A stretch of 64,000 nt of DNA from Cyclospora cayetanensis (Eukaryota > Apicomplexa > Conoidasida > Eucoccidiorida > Eimeriidae): contig NW_020312750.1 of NCBI RefSeq assembly GCF_002999335.1, positions 1-64,000 on the forward strand, read 5' to 3'. Below, piece by piece: positions 1-12,085 of this stretch. A model generated the notes under the pieces. That model saw only the letters and a list, made by a program, of their open reading frames with translations. It was not told where the DNA came from and ran no database searches. The position numbers were made by a program, and so were the translations under genes. Within the stretch, counting starts at the first letter, position 1; each line of letters opens with the position of its first letter.

Positions 1-77
1 AAGGAAAAGAAGCAAAAAAAAGAGAAGGGAATAGAAAGAGAAAGACAAGGAGAAAAAAAAGAAGAGAGAGAAAGAAA

Positions 78-164
<87 letters not shown>

Positions 165-210
165 CAGAGACAGAGACAGAGACAGAGTGAGAGAGAGAGA
201 AAGAAGAAAA
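1..210. repeat. GA-rich simple repeat
   Basis: Nearly pure purine tract on the + strand. It begins as irregular AAAAGA-type sequence, becomes GAGAGA, and contains about six copies of the hexamer GAGACA near 145-187. Similar GA tracts occur inside introns further on, near 15650 and 21580, so this may also be intronic or intergenic. No coding potential is seen. Confidence 0.95.
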
Positions 211-387
211 AGACAGTGCTGCAGAGAGGCGAGAGGAGGCTTGATAAGGAGGCCCAAACAGGGGGGAGGGGCAGTGGGGGAGTGTTGACAGCGCTGCTGA
301 GCTGTCTGGCATGAAGCTCAAAGAGGGTCCTATAATCACTCTAAAGTGCTTCGTTGTCTTCTCATGATTTGCGTGAACGGAACAAGG

Positions 388-573
388 TCAAGGGAGCAGG
401 GGAAGGGGTTGAACGTACGAGGATCTGCAGGGCAGCTGTTTAGAAGGAACTTTTGCAGAAAATTCTTTGAAAGCCTCATTCAGCGAGAAGGAGCTCCGCC
501 ATTCCACGGTGCCCTGGGGATTATTGTCATTGCCATCTCTGGCTGTGACCCTTTTCTGAGGCATCTTCTTCAC
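388..573 (-). CDS. Possible exon of an unidentified minus-strand gene
   Basis: An open frame of 61 codons begins at a true ATG (complement of 571-573). The peptide reads like folded protein rather than simple sequence, with a stretch resembling EWRSSFSLNEAFKEFSAKV. No homology is recognised. It lies 390 bases downstream of another exon-like segment on the same strand, so both could be parts of one gene. It could equally be a chance open frame. Confidence 0.2.
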   Translation of the reverse strand: MKKMPQKRVTARDGNDNNPQGTVEWRSSFSLNEAFKEFSAKVPSKQLPCRSSYVQPLPLLP

Positions 574-963
574 GTTGCAGACACAAGGAACACGCCGAAA
601 ATGGGGGGAGGTGCAGAAGCAGCGATGCTTGTCTCAGAAGCCACGAAACCACGGGGCTAGGCTTATGCTGACTGCATCATCTGCTTGTTGCCGCTGCGAG
701 TGCGATTCGCACGGCTACTCCTCCCCCCTCCGCCGTTGTCACTTAGAGCGCAGCCTGGCCAAAGAGGCTGCTCCTGATGCACTCCGCTTGACACTCGTGA
801 GCACCCAGGGAGGGCATTCAGCTGCTGAAGTTGAGGGCGTCAGGATACGGCTGACACCTCAGGTCAAAGGTGTCGAGTGGGGACCCTCGACGCTGGTCGT
901 GTCACTCGCCACAGGGAAGAGGCGCCTCATGCAGGAGGGAAGATGCAGTTGCTGGGTGCCTAC

Positions 964-1055
964 ATGATGCAGCTTTGAAGCCAGCTCTTTTGCGGAGTCC
1001 ACCGCCTCGGCCGTTGCTACGCGTATGGAGGTAGCCGCTGCGCGGCTCTCTTTCA
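964..1055 (-). CDS. Possible internal exon, Ala-rich helix
   Basis: On the minus strand a pyrimidine-rich acceptor (CCTCCTCTACAG) is followed by 92 bases open in one frame and ended by a GTAGGC donor. The encoded segment is an amphipathic Ala-rich helix (SIRVATAEAVDSAKELASKL). The acceptor, open frame and donor together resemble a real internal exon of 30 codons plus two bases, but no family is recognised and the flanking exons are unknown. Confidence 0.25.
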
Positions 1056-2787
1056 CTGTAGAGGAGGCTTGCAGCGGGAGAAACTTTTATTCGGAGTAAC
1101 TATAGGGAAAAGCATTTAGATTTTATTGGAAGAAAGAAGAGCCGGCGCGAAGACGAGACAAGCGTCGACAGCAGACCCGAAACAGGCGTTCTCCCCAGCT
1201 GGGCTCAAACAATGGACGTCTGAAACTGGGATATTCGGATACACCCTCTCGCGCACGCGCTCCTCTCGCGCACTTTACCCCCCGTTTCCATTGAAAAAAC
1301 CACATTTTGTGGCATATGACATTGATTCGGGTGGGACTGGCCCTTCCAGAATGTGTGTGCTTAGGCAATCGTGCACTTTCACCTTTCCCAGGGATGCTGT
1401 GCTCGCTGCGTGCGAGTCTCGAACAAAACTACCCGATGAGCCGTACAAACTGCCCGCTTCTCCCATATTTTTCGCAGCAAGAGAGGGCAGTTGTAGGGAC
1501 TCACTTTTGCGCATAGGCGTTTTGAATTCACATTTAAATATTCGGGCCTTCCTGCAAAGAATTGGGAACGTGGAAATGTCTTTGCTCCGGGAGGCATGAG
1601 CTCTTGAGTCACCTCCCAAAGGCGGCGCATCTACCCAGTGGGGAATGACCTTTCTTCTAGCGCCAGAGTCAACCTGTAATGCACTGCCCCCGCTAGACAC
1701 AGTACCATAAAGCTTTTCTTCTAGGAAAGGTAGAACTGGTAACACTAGCAAAGAACCCCTGACCATTGTGAAAGAAAGACATTCTAGTCACCACTGAACT
1801 AAGAGCTCCCGTATAGACGAGGTATGCGACGGAGGGGTCCTTCTTATCGCTCGCAGGGAAGATTTATTGAAACCCGTTTGCCTGCTCTAGGAGGCAATAC
1901 GTCCCACGCTGTGCTTGCAATGCGGGGGCGTTTCAGAAACCCAAAGACTTTACAAGAAAGCAAACGAACTGCTGCCCAGAATCTGGTTCTGGAGGCTGCA
2001 CTTTATGCCCTGCTGTCTGGCTACAGTCTTTTCTATGCGAAGCTGTCTCGCACTTTTGAGGGGCAGGGCGCCACTCCGCACGCGGTAGGGTGGGTGCCTT
2101 CCCTCAGTACTACCTCAGCTACCTCGTCCAGAAAGTAGGTCGTTCCTAAAATGTTTCTTACAGAATACGCAGCTCGCTGGGCAGCGCAGAAAATGGGGGA
2201 TTCTGTCTTGGCGCTCTCCCCTATCAGCGCCCTCCCCTGCAGATGGACAGGATGGTGTGGCCTCGCTCTGTTTCGCCGTTCCTTTCGCGGCATGTGCAGC
2301 AGCAGACAGTGAGACAGAGCGGCATGAAAAACTCCCGACGAGGACGCTCTACAGGAGGCCTTGTCCTGCTTGCTCCCAGCCTCTACAATCTTCACACTTT
2401 ACAAGAAAAGGCGATTGACCAGCCTGGAAGTCAGCGCCTCATAGCACGTATGGACTACAAAAACGAGGCCCGTACAGCCACGCATGCGCGACGGTTGTCC
2501 GTTAAGGCACCTTGGGTGAAAAAGATGACAAATAAGCGGCCGCATGCATTAGTTGTGCTTCAGCGCGCCTGGAGCTGAGCTGCCCCCTGCAGGAGTTCTT
2601 CGGTCCCGTTGGCTCATGGGAAGGCAGCGGCTCCAGCGAGCCATAGCGAGAAAGCTCACGTCGCTTCTGGCTAGTGACGCCCTTAGGCTGCAGTCGCGAA
2701 CATCTGACGGCGAGGGCAGAGGGTCTACGTGGGGGGATCTCGATATTCCCCTGTTACCAACAACAACCCCCTCCCCCCCTGCGCGCT

Positions 2788-5700
2788 TTACGGTGCAGCC
2801 TCGCCCTCCTCCGGCTCTTTCCAGCGGCCCTCTTCCTTAATAATTTCAACAAGGGCATCGCAGGCATCCGCACTCTTCACACCACGGCGAACCAGTCTCT
2901 TCCCAACGTACAAGTCGACCTGAGAAGCCGCAATTCTTCCAGCCACAGTCCCCAAAGATCACCCGAACCAGCCTTGCGCATGCCTCTACAAGCATTCCAA
3001 GAGTACACTCCCAAGAAGTGGCGGAGGAAGCAACAAAGCACAATACTCGAGCTACGCGCTCAGCGAGACGCAGTGAACTGCCAACTCCAGCTCTCTATAG
3101 ACGGCTGCCGTACCAGGCCGGGTGCGCCCCCCACGTAACCAAAGTCTGCGTCCCCCATTTCCCCGATCCCATTGACGATGCAGCCCATCACCGCAATCTT
3201 CACGCCTGGCAAATGCCCTGTCCTGCGGCGTATATCCGCGGATACCTTCTGGAAAACAAAACAGAAAAGACGCATCAGAGCGAACACCGACGCTGGCTCT
3301 GTGTGTGCATGTAGAAATGTTTGTATGTGTGTATGTGTATGTATCTATGTATGTGTGTATGTGTATGTGTGTGTACGTATCTATGTATGTGTGTATGTGT
3401 ATGTATCTATGTATGTGTGTATGTGTATGTGTGTGTACGTATCTATATATGTGTGTATGTGTATGTGCGTGTACGTATCTATGTATGTGTGTATGTGTAT
3501 GTGTGTATATATACATACATATACATACATATATATATGTGCAAACAGACATAGGTAGCCTTTAACCGCATAGCATGCAGGTCGTTCGAACCCCGCGTAT
3601 CGTCTCCCTGCCCGCCCACCCGCACACTCCAGTCATCGAGGCCCATACCCATGCACTACTACGCAGGAGCGTAAGTTCGGAAGAACTCAGCTGAGGAGCA
3701 GCCGTCAGCCAGCAGACTTTCAGAAAGGGGGAAGTTGGTGGAAGCACCGACTTCACGTCAGCCTCCCCACACTGCGGGAAACCTGGGGGGGACGGGAGTC
3801 ACCCTCATGGTCCTGCCCACCTGAATGTCAAATAGCGTGCGACCGCAGGAAGGGCAAGAAATGAATTCCGTCTTGGTGCTCCGCATGCGGCAGCCTTGAA
3901 GAAGGTCGAATGCGAGTTGGCGCTGCTGGGGGGTAGAGAGGACATGTTTTGCATCAATGAGTAGCCCGTCCGCTAGGCGGTCAAGGAAAATCGAGCCTAC
4001 TTCCCAGGCAGCAAACATCGTCATCTGAGAGTTGGGCATGCCGCGTTCCACACACATTCCTACGCGGCCCCGTAAGGTTCCTATTCGAGCACGCTACGCG
4101 CTTGGCAGAGCCTGCAACTCGGTGCAGCTGATAGCAGGGAAGCTGGTCGCAAGCGCCTTACCTTTTGAGAATTAGACACCGTGTTGGCAGGCTTGTTTCC
4201 AGCAGTCTGCTGCTCTTCCTGCTGAGGCTCTGCAGTACCAGAAAGGAGCACCGGGGGAGGTGCCTCTACCCACTGAAGTATGGGAATGGATTCTTCCAAG
4301 CTGTCAGGACCTCCTGCTGGTTGCTGACGCGCCACCCCACGAAGAAGCTCACTGACTCGCCGAGATGCCGCCACGCCAACACCTATTCGGTCGGCAGGCC
4401 GAACCAGCACACAGACGAGATTCTGAAGAGAACAACACCACACAGATACACACACACATACACACACACATACACACACATATATACATATATATATACA
4501 TGTATACTCTGTACAGCTGCCTTCCTAAAATACGTTGGCCGTTCGCCTGCGTGCAATGTTTGTGCTTTCGCTCTCTCTCTGCGTTGTGCGACTCCTTTGG
4601 CGGGACGCATGCATTCTTTTGGGCCTGCTGTGTCTCTTTGTGAGTGCAGGCCTCTCGTCACCCAGCCCTGGCATCCCGCCTTTTTCCACTTGCACTGCGA
4701 AGCGGTACGATGGCTGGGTGGTGCTGCGTGAGACTTTCTGGCAACGCGCCCCCTCTGGTCTACACTCTTCTCGCCGTTCGTAGAGGGCCGCCTCGTTCCG
4801 CTACTAGACTGTGAAATTTGAGGTCTTTGTCCTTGGACTGCGCTGCTGTTTAGAGGGAACAAAAAGCCAGAGGCTTTGCTCTCTGTGCAGCAGCAGTTCT
4901 ACCGCAACAACACCGCCAACACCAGAAAAACCTTAAGGGTGTGGGGAAGGTCTCGGAAACGTAGCCTCTCACCGGACGACTGACGACAGCCTTGAATTCC
5001 TCCGCTGTTTCCGTGCCGTCTGCAACAAGCGCGACGCCTAATGTGTCCTTCAGATATTGCATAGCCAAGAAGGAGCTAATGGCCGCCGCATCCTGCAGCC
5101 GCTGAACGGCTACAAGGCCTGGAGTATAGAGTGACGCTTCCTCGAGTTGTTGCAGGAGCTGCTGTTGCTGAGAGGCACTCGCTTGGTGCTGCAGCAGGTG
5201 CTGCAGGAGCTGTTCACGAGTCATTTGCACCTGCTGTATCTCCCGAGAGTCAGCCCAGACAGTAAGGCCCGCCTCCTGGAGCTGGTGAAGAGTCTGGCGT
5301 GCTGCCTGCAGGGAACGACTATCCGGCTTCTCTTCTGAGGGGAGCTGCGCTTTCTTCTTCTTGCCCTGCTGGGACTGCTGCTGGTGCTCGTCAGGTGCTG
5401 CACGCGTCGGGAAAAACAAAGAACGCAAATAAACAGCGTCTGCGGACAGCGGCGTGCGGAAGGGTCGTCCCCCCACAACACCCAGCCCAAGGGCCGAGTA
5501 GAGCGACGTCTGAGCAGACACACACACGAAGCCACATAGTCGCAAAAGCTCCAATCAAGCCGCTGAGCCTGCTCAGCAGCTCCTTGTTACACACGCCGCA
5601 CGCTTGGAAAACCTCCAACTGGAGGGGTGGAGGGCACCGCTGTATATATATATGCATGCATATACATACACACACCTGTACTCAGACAGATACGCAATAC

Positions 5701-8700
5701 GGAAAGGCCCCCAAATCTCTGTACGCAATGTGTCATACGCTAAGTGAACCATAGTGCGTGCTGCATCTCACGATTCCGCTTGGCGAAGTGCAGCACACGA
5801 GCACTTGCTGCAGCTCTGGGGAGTGCAACCTACAGGGTTTAAGAGCTCTTGAGGGTCTATCGCCACAACGGCTGTGCCGTCTCTGTGCAGGATGGTTTGC
5901 TCTTTCTGGCTTTGAGTTCCTGTAGCTGGTGCAGTAGTGGCAGCAACGGCCTTTTGACGCCCCAGACGAATTCTGCCCCTCGGTGAGACGGCTGCAAAGT
6001 CTCGGAACGTTTCTTCGAAGGGAGGAATCGCTACCCGGGCAGCAGAGGAGGGCTGCAACCGACTCTGCGTCTTGCTGAGCTGCAATTTGTGCTCTTGCAT
6101 ACGCCGCAAGAATCGACACACCGGAAGTTCAGCCCACGGAGGCTCCGTTAAGGATGCCCGGATAGTATCTCCAATGCCATCCTGAAGGAGGGCACCGATG
6201 CCAGCAGCGGACTTGATTCGGCCGTCCTCTCCTGCGCATGAATACAACACAAGGCACCAGGATGCGGTAGGTCTTTCAGCCCTTGTGCACAGTTCGGCAT
6301 GCCGTCGGAGCCGTCAACAACAGCGTCCTATCTGGTTGAGAGGAAAACGTCCTCTCCGAAGAGGGGGGCTTCGCACCACCCTCCAGGCGGGCAGGGCAAT
6401 GATATGCTACGCAGTGGAAAGTGAGTCTAGAGCTGCGTGGGCGCGCACATATAGATACAACAAGCCGAGTGAGGTGTACGTACCTTCCCCCGCCTCCGTT
6501 ACGCCCAAGTGGAGGGGGAAAAGGGCCCCCCTCGCAGACATCAGGAAGGCCATCAGTCGGTAGGCGTGCTGCATGGTCACCGGGTTGCTGCTCTTCAGCG
6601 AGAAGGCAAAGTTGTAGAAACCGGATCGCACGCAAATATCCGCAAACTCGATAGCCGATAGCACCATCCCCATCGGGGTGTCGCCGAAGTGCCGCAAGAT
6701 TCGAGCCGAAAGAGACCTGCGCGTGCCGCAGCAGCGAAGAGAAACAAATTTTATACGCCTCCTCGATTGTATCCCTGCGTGGCCTGCCTGCCTGCCTGCC
6801 CAAAGAGCCTATGCATGTTCGACTCGCTCATCTACACTTTTGGCAGCCCTCCAGTCTCGCAAAAACCCCGGACGACTCCTCCCTTTGTTTCGCCAGTACC
6901 CGTGGTTTGTTCCAATGCGTAGGGCTCGTTTCTGCAACAAGCATTTCTGAACAAGCGGCAGAAACGCCTCCTCTATGCGACGATGGCCTTCGGAAAAGGC
7001 GGCACGCTCTCCTGCTGGAAGAAGGTCAAACAGTCCATCGGGGTTTCCCCAAGGGCCCAGGATGCTGCCAACTGTCTCTGGCGTGAGCGACGCAATTTCG
7101 CCTGCAGTGCGAAAACGCAGCAATAGCAATATCGGCCGCTGCGCTTCTCAGAGGCATCGAAAGCGAAATTGCCTGGGGAAGAAGCGTCCTAGGCCAGCAG
7201 ACAGGGGTGGGGGGGAAAACGTTATTAGCCGAGCTTCCCACGCCATGAGAACAGCGCTTTGATAGGAGTCTGTCCCACGAGTGCCACGCATGCATACAGC
7301 CCATGTGCCTCTCGCGAAAACGTCTATGCACAGGAGGCCTCCCCAGTTTGCCGGCGGAAGCAACGGCCGCGTCGAAGAACCGCACGGCTGCTGCGCTCTG
7401 AGGATGCGGCGTGAGAAATCGATGCAGTCAAGCAAACACTGGGGAGCTGTCTCGCGCCTGTTCTCACCTTCCTGGACCTGTCCTGACGTCGCACTCTCCG
7501 CAGGCAGCCTCTCTGGCAGGGACGGTGCTGATTCATCTTCCCACACCTTGCGGCCATCTGCGAAGTTGCCCGGATTAACGCGGATCTTCTCAAAGATGTC
7601 AGCGCACAGCGAAGCCACCCGCGGTTGGAAGTGGATGTCTGCAACAAGCGGAATGCCACACCCGCGCTGCACGCAGAGCACCACCCAGGAGGGCAGTAGA
7701 AGAAGACAGAACAAGCACGATCCATACCGCTGTCGTAAGCTCCGAGAAATCTAGGACTATTGCGAAGCCCCTTTGACGGCCCTCCGTCGTGCATGCTTCC
7801 CGCGAATGCCAACGGCTCCTCTGCGCGTGCGCAGCGATCGCCAGAAGGCATTTTCGCCACCTTCGAAAGGCGGCAAAAAAATGCCTGCTTTTTGTCTCAG
7901 CATCCCCCTCAGACAGCATCATCCCTCTATCGGCTAGACTGCCTTCTCGGGTGTGTGCGCGAAATAGCAGGTGTCCACCCCCAACCCCAGCATGCACAGG
8001 GCGTCCAGAGAGCTGTCAGCATCCATACCTCCCGCAGTTTTGCGACAATCGCACGGCTAGCTTCCGCCTCCTTAGGTCCCTGTACTGTCAGACGGACTAG
8101 ATCTGCACCTGCCGCTGCACAGCGGACGATCTGCGCAGCAGCAAAGCAAGAAACACACAGCCTCCCGCTGAAAGGTCACCGCTACCTCGGCTGGCTAGCG
8201 GCAGGCATTCGCGCAGAGCAGCCAGACCGGAAGCAAGGGCAAGCAAGGCAAAGCCTTTCATATCAGCCCTTCTTCCTCTTGAAGACAGACCTGCTGCACG
8301 GTTCCTTCCACATCTCGCGTGTCTGTATTCGCCATGGTTTGCACGGCTAGCCGGTGGGAGCTCCCCATGAGCACCACTGGGGCCTCTGGCCGGCAAAAGT
8401 TGTGGGCCCCCTCGTCATGCTCGCGCTGCAGCTCGTGCTGCTGCTGTTGCAGCTGCAGCAGCTGTTGCTGAATGGAAAGGGGCTTTCCGTGAAGGAGATC
8501 GAAGAGCTCTTCGCCCTTGTGCCCTGTCCCCACCACTATCGTCCGCGTTGGGAGCCTCTGAGGACTGACCACGCTGCAACAATAACGGCCTCCTCCCAGT
8601 GCACCTTCGCTCGACGACGCACTCTTTGAATTTCCGGGGGGCGTTGTGGCAGCCGTCCTGCTCTCTGGCGTCTCAGAACGGACCGCTTCTCCCGTCGATG

Positions 8701-9049
8701 CTGTCGTCACCCCTGCTTGGTGGTGCGTTTCTGGCACGCAGTCCACCCTGGGAATTTCCGCAAGTTGCCTCGCGCGCACAGCCTGATGGCCTAAGAAGGG
8801 CGAGATCGAGGCTTCCGTTCGTGCAGGGGGAGCTGCAACTCGAGGGGAGGGGTAGTTTGTTTCGTGCAACACAGGAAGCCTTTCTGAAGCCCCGCGGTGG
8901 CTGCCCCTGCCGCTGAAAGGAGAGTGGCTGTTTAGGTTGAAAGAGTCGGCAGGAAGCTCGTAATACACGCAGACAAGCCTCACAAGAAGCCAAGGAGCAG
9001 CATAGAGCAGGGACTTGTGGCCCCTTGCCATGCATTGCCCACTGCGCAT
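2788..9049 (-). CDS. ispG: 4-hydroxy-3-methylbut-2-enyl diphosphate synthase (IspG/GcpE), apicoplast MEP pathway
   Basis: IspG reductively converts MEcPP to HMBPP in the plastid MEP isoprenoid pathway, using a [4Fe-4S] cluster. Eleven exons (5' to 3': 9049-8291, 8130-8029, 7666-7468, 7101-6900, 6716-6484, 6231-5834, 5509-4973, 4422-4162, 4024-3821, 3248-3114, 2919-2788) join in phase to 3162 nt, or 1053 residues. Conserved blocks appear in order: [123 protein letters not shown] (cluster cysteines), [10 protein letters not shown] (third cysteine) and a C-terminal [19 protein letters not shown] block. It is the long plant/apicomplexan form with the insertion between the barrel and iron-sulphur domains. 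The N-terminus has a hydrophobic segment after a second Met (9031), like a signal peptide, then a Ser/Arg-rich transit-like stretch. The acceptor of exon 9 is the least certain splice site. The gene is divergent from the LRR gene. Confidence 0.93.
3300..3545. repeat. TATG/TGTG microsatellite in an ispG intron
   Basis: About 245 bases of alternating TATG, TGTG, TATCTATG and CGTG units on the + strand, inside the intron between ispG exons 9 and 10 (3249-3820). Open frames through it encode only Cys/Val/Tyr or His/Thr runs and are artefacts. Confidence 0.95.
4439..4503. repeat. CACATA microsatellite in an ispG intron
   Basis: ACACACATACACACACATA-type repeat passing into ATATATACATATATATATACATG, within the intron between ispG exons 7 and 8 (4423-4972). 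Confidence 0.9.
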
Positions 9050-9446
9050 TTCCCTGGAAGCGGACTGTGCAAGACTTCGAGGCGAAGATTAGAAGCACAG
9101 CACCGTGAAGGGGACGGCAACACTAGGAGAGGCTGAGACGTGTTGAAGCCCTACCCACTACTTTCGGCTCCTGCTGCGGGAAGAAGGATCTGTTCTTCGC
9201 ACTCCGTGCCGACGCTTGCCCGCAGGTCACCTCGCTTGCAACCTCGGGCAGGCAGTGCTCCTCAAAGACGCCCAAACACACGGTTCCGCAGCACAAAGCC
9301 ACGAAGGTTGCCGCACAAATGTGCGAAGCTGTCTCACCGTTTTCTGGCGAGGATAGATCCCGGCATAGAGGGAAGGGGGTAGGGAACGCTCGCGCGTGGC
9401 TTGGGGGGCGTACCAACTCCTGCTATGGCCTTCCGTGGCGTCCTTA
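9050..9446. promoter_or_regulatory. Divergent intergenic region between ispG and the LRR gene
   Basis: About 400 bases separate the ispG ATG (minus strand) from the first in-frame ATG of the LRR gene (plus strand). Both promoters must lie here or just inside the genes. I see no recognisable promoter element. If the LRR protein really starts at 9723 the region is longer. Confidence 0.45.
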
Positions 9447-11585
9447 ATGCAAAAACGGAGGAAAGGCTGCGCCCCTCATTTATTTCAAAGCTTCTCACCC
9501 CTCAACTTCGCGCCACTGGCTGGTAGAGAGGCGATCGTGGCAGGGGCCTCGTTGCCACCGAGTAGGTCCCTGTGGGTCTTGGGGGCTTGCTGGCGGGTAC
9601 AGCGAAACCTTGCTGAGGAAATAAAGAATGCGCCACCCTTACACACAAGTGTGTGTGCAGAATGCGAAATTCGGAGCTCAAAGGAGCCTCATTTCAACGT
9701 ACGCCGAGGCTTCGATGCGCCCATGGTTCCAGATTCGGTTGCTGCAGCTACAGCCGATGCGGCTGTTGCCGGGGCTGCTGCTGCGCCGGGGAAAAGGCGT
9801 TCACGCATCGAGAGGCCTTGCTTCGTCGACGAAACTTCGCTTTTAGCACCAGACACTCAGGGGCGAGGGGGGAGGGGCAGCAGCAGCAGAGCCTCAGACG
9901 CAGCGCCTCAAGAGGGCGGCAACGGCGCGGCAGCTGACACAGGATGCCAAGCAAGCATGCACGAAGAGTTTCAGGGGAACATTCAGGAAGAGTGGCGGCA
10001 CATTCGCTTCCTTTCGGGTCATTGGTCGCCTTGGACAGTAACCATCCTTGCCCTCCATGGGCAACGACTTCCGACAGCAGCACTAAAAGAGCTGCATCAC
10101 TGCAGCAACTTGCTGCTGCTGCACTTGGAAGGTTGCGGTCTCACCAGTGCCGAATTCTTCGGCGACCTGTGGAGTCTCCAGCGCTTGTTGCTACCGCATA
10201 ACGAGCTGCAGACTCTCCGAGGCCTTAAGAACCTGCCTCATCTGGAGGAGCTCTGCGTCAAGGCCAATCCAATAGCCACCTTTAGAGTAGGCTCTTGTTT
10301 AAAAGCGGGGGCAAAAGCTGGTGCACGAATGTTGTCGCGAGTGCTTCTTGCTGTGTGAAGAAACCTGTAAGGGCGCGCGTATAAGGGAGAGCACTTATAC
10401 ACACACCCTGAACGTGTCAGGCGGGGATCAGCGCTTTAGTTACTTCCTCAGGAAATCACTAATGCTCTGTACACCTGAACCGCGTACCTCCGCCAAACGT
10501 GTAAAGCGCATGTATATCCATGGTTCTTGGTTTTAGTCCAAAGCCACCCCATATGTGGCCAGGCATATCGTCAGCCAGAGCACGCACGCCGTCAAGCTGC
10601 TGTTAGTGCTCCAGCCATCCTTATATGAGCTCTTCAGGACTTAGAACAGCTAGCGGAGCTTCCTGCATTGAGACGACTCGATCTCCAGGCTGTGGACGGG
10701 TCAGAAGCGGCTCCTGTCTGCGCGCAGCCGTGTTATCGGCAGGCACTATTAGCGTTGCTTTCCCGTAGCTCTTCAGAGACACGCGACGGTATGGCACATT
10801 CAGACCGAAATGCACAGCCCTGCCTCCTTGTCCTGCGGTTTGGGGTGGGCTCTCCCCTACCCACACAGTTGCATTAGTTTGACTAACTACTGGCGAAAAA
10901 ATCCCACGTTACTTGGTCACGCATGCTCTGGCAGCCAGACTCCCAGGTGTCTAAAAGAGCCTCAATAAGCTCAACAGCTTATTGAGGCCTCAGCAAACCA
11001 TGTCTACGTGGGGAAACGCGCATTTAGCAGCACCCTGCTCCCCACAGGAGGTGTTGTGACTGCCTGGATGGAGGCCCTTTTCTGCGCTCAGGCTCGGGGG
11101 GCTGCAATTCACGACTCGACGTACTCGACGGACAGCGTTTGCATCTACCTGATCTGCACACTGCGGTGACAGAGGCCCTCGCGGCTGCAGGGCAGACGAA
11201 AGAAGCCAATACAGCGTTTAGAGCAGATGCGCAGAGAGTCCTCAACACAGCGAGTAGAACCGTTGCAGAAGCCATGATCGTGTCGCTATCCCCACGCCTC
11301 CGGACAGGCTCTGAAGAAGGAGGCGATGGAAGCATCGGCAGGGGCCTTAGAAATCCAGACAGACTGCCGCTTGACGCATCGGCAACACAGGAAGACGAGG
11401 AGCAATCACCTTTCCGTTTCGTAATGCCTAGCGAGGCTTGCATGTCCTTCAGCCAGCTTCTTAGCACGGAGGTGCAGCAGGCGTTGTCAGACGTGGAAGC
11501 GCTGGTCCAAAAAGCTCGGAGGGCTACAGCTGAGGCCAAACGCTTTGCAGCCTTGTCGTTGGGAGGGCTAGCCATCGAGGCGTAG
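9447..11585 (+). CDS. Leucine-rich-repeat protein (SDS22/LRRC-like)
   Basis: Exon 1 runs to 10286. ATG candidates are at 9447 and 9723; the later one avoids a weakly coding stretch. Exon 2 starts at 10638 and the last exon ends with TAG at 11583-11585. Exon 1 contains an Ala-rich low-complexity lead, then LRRs with the LxxLxLxxN/CxL pattern (LLLLHLEGCGL, SLQRLLLPHNELQTLRGL, HLEELCVKANPIATFR). The phase-0 junction gives NPIATFR-DLEQLAELPALRRLDL, continuing the repeat perfectly. Exon 2 ends in a typical LRR cap (CAQPCYRQALLALL) and the last exon has LDVLDGQRL, the usual Leu-Asp-Gly closing motif, followed by an Ala/Glu-rich helical tail of about 140 residues. The donor of exon 2 (possibly near 10850) and acceptor of exon 3 (11028, 11031 or 11048) are unresolved. 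Such LRR proteins are usually binding scaffolds; the partner is unknown. Confidence 0.65.
10959..10988. repeat. Perfect 13-bp inverted repeat, 4-base loop
   Basis: GCCTCAATAAGCT, loop CAAC, then AGCTTATTGAGGC. It lies in the intron between exons 2 and 3 of the LRR gene, just upstream of the last exon. Confidence 0.9.
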
Positions 11586-12085
11586 CGTATCTTTTTTCTG
11601 TGCTTCAAGAGTGTGAGCTCAAGGGCAGATTCTCGACTGGAGAGTCTTCCTTTGTTTCGGCTCGCGCCTGCTCTTCCTAGTAGCCTCGCATAACAGATCG
11701 ACACAAGCGGGTGCCGCTTGCAGGTCCAGAGCGCTGAGTGCCACGGGCTAATGGCCCCTTACCCGTGTGTGAGGGGGCTAGCAAGCAAGCAAGCTAGCTA
11801 GCTACAGGCCAGTTGAGGAGTGTATACGTCGACGTGCATATTTTTAGACCCTCCATTGTCTGCCTGGGGTCCGGCAGTTTGAGTGGGTCCCCTCAAGCAG
11901 CCTTAGACAGGGGCACTGTTTCGTTCTCGAACTAAGCTCACGACTGCGCACTGAGGAGGAGAGCCTCTACAGGGGCCTCAAGGCGCTGCTGCTTCCCTAG
12001 CGAATAGGTGGCCGTGTCTAGAGCGCCTGCAAGCGCGGAGAGAGTAGTGCGGAGACGGTGCGCTACCGCCTTTAGGTCTCTCAGC
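11586..12085. other. Convergent 3' region between the LRR gene and eEFSec
   Basis: Five hundred bases between two stop codons facing each other, so both 3' untranslated regions and polyadenylation sites should be here. It holds a short GCAAGCAAGC/TAGCTAGCTAG run near 11780-11806. No gene is seen. Confidence 0.6.

Larger units (their letters stand above)
211..2787. other. Unassigned sequence left of ispG
   Basis: No gene could be assigned. It lies downstream of the ispG stop codon and so includes the ispG 3' untranslated region. Open frames are short and mostly begin at non-ATG codons. Two exon-like segments on the minus strand are listed separately (388-573 and 964-1055); they could belong to a gene whose other exons I could not connect. 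Confidence 0.5.

Noticed and set aside
1..210. Possible telomeric or subtelomeric repeat at the left edge
   Set aside because: The tract is GA microsatellite; the apicomplexan TTTAGGG telomere unit is not present.
3052..3552. His/Thr/Tyr-rich open frame overlapping the end of ispG
   Set aside because: It reads through a TATG/TGTG microsatellite in an intron and then a different frame of a real ispG exon.
3578..3600. GTTCGAACCCC, resembling a tRNA T-arm
   Set aside because: No acceptor stem, D-arm or anticodon arm can be folded around it at tRNA spacing.
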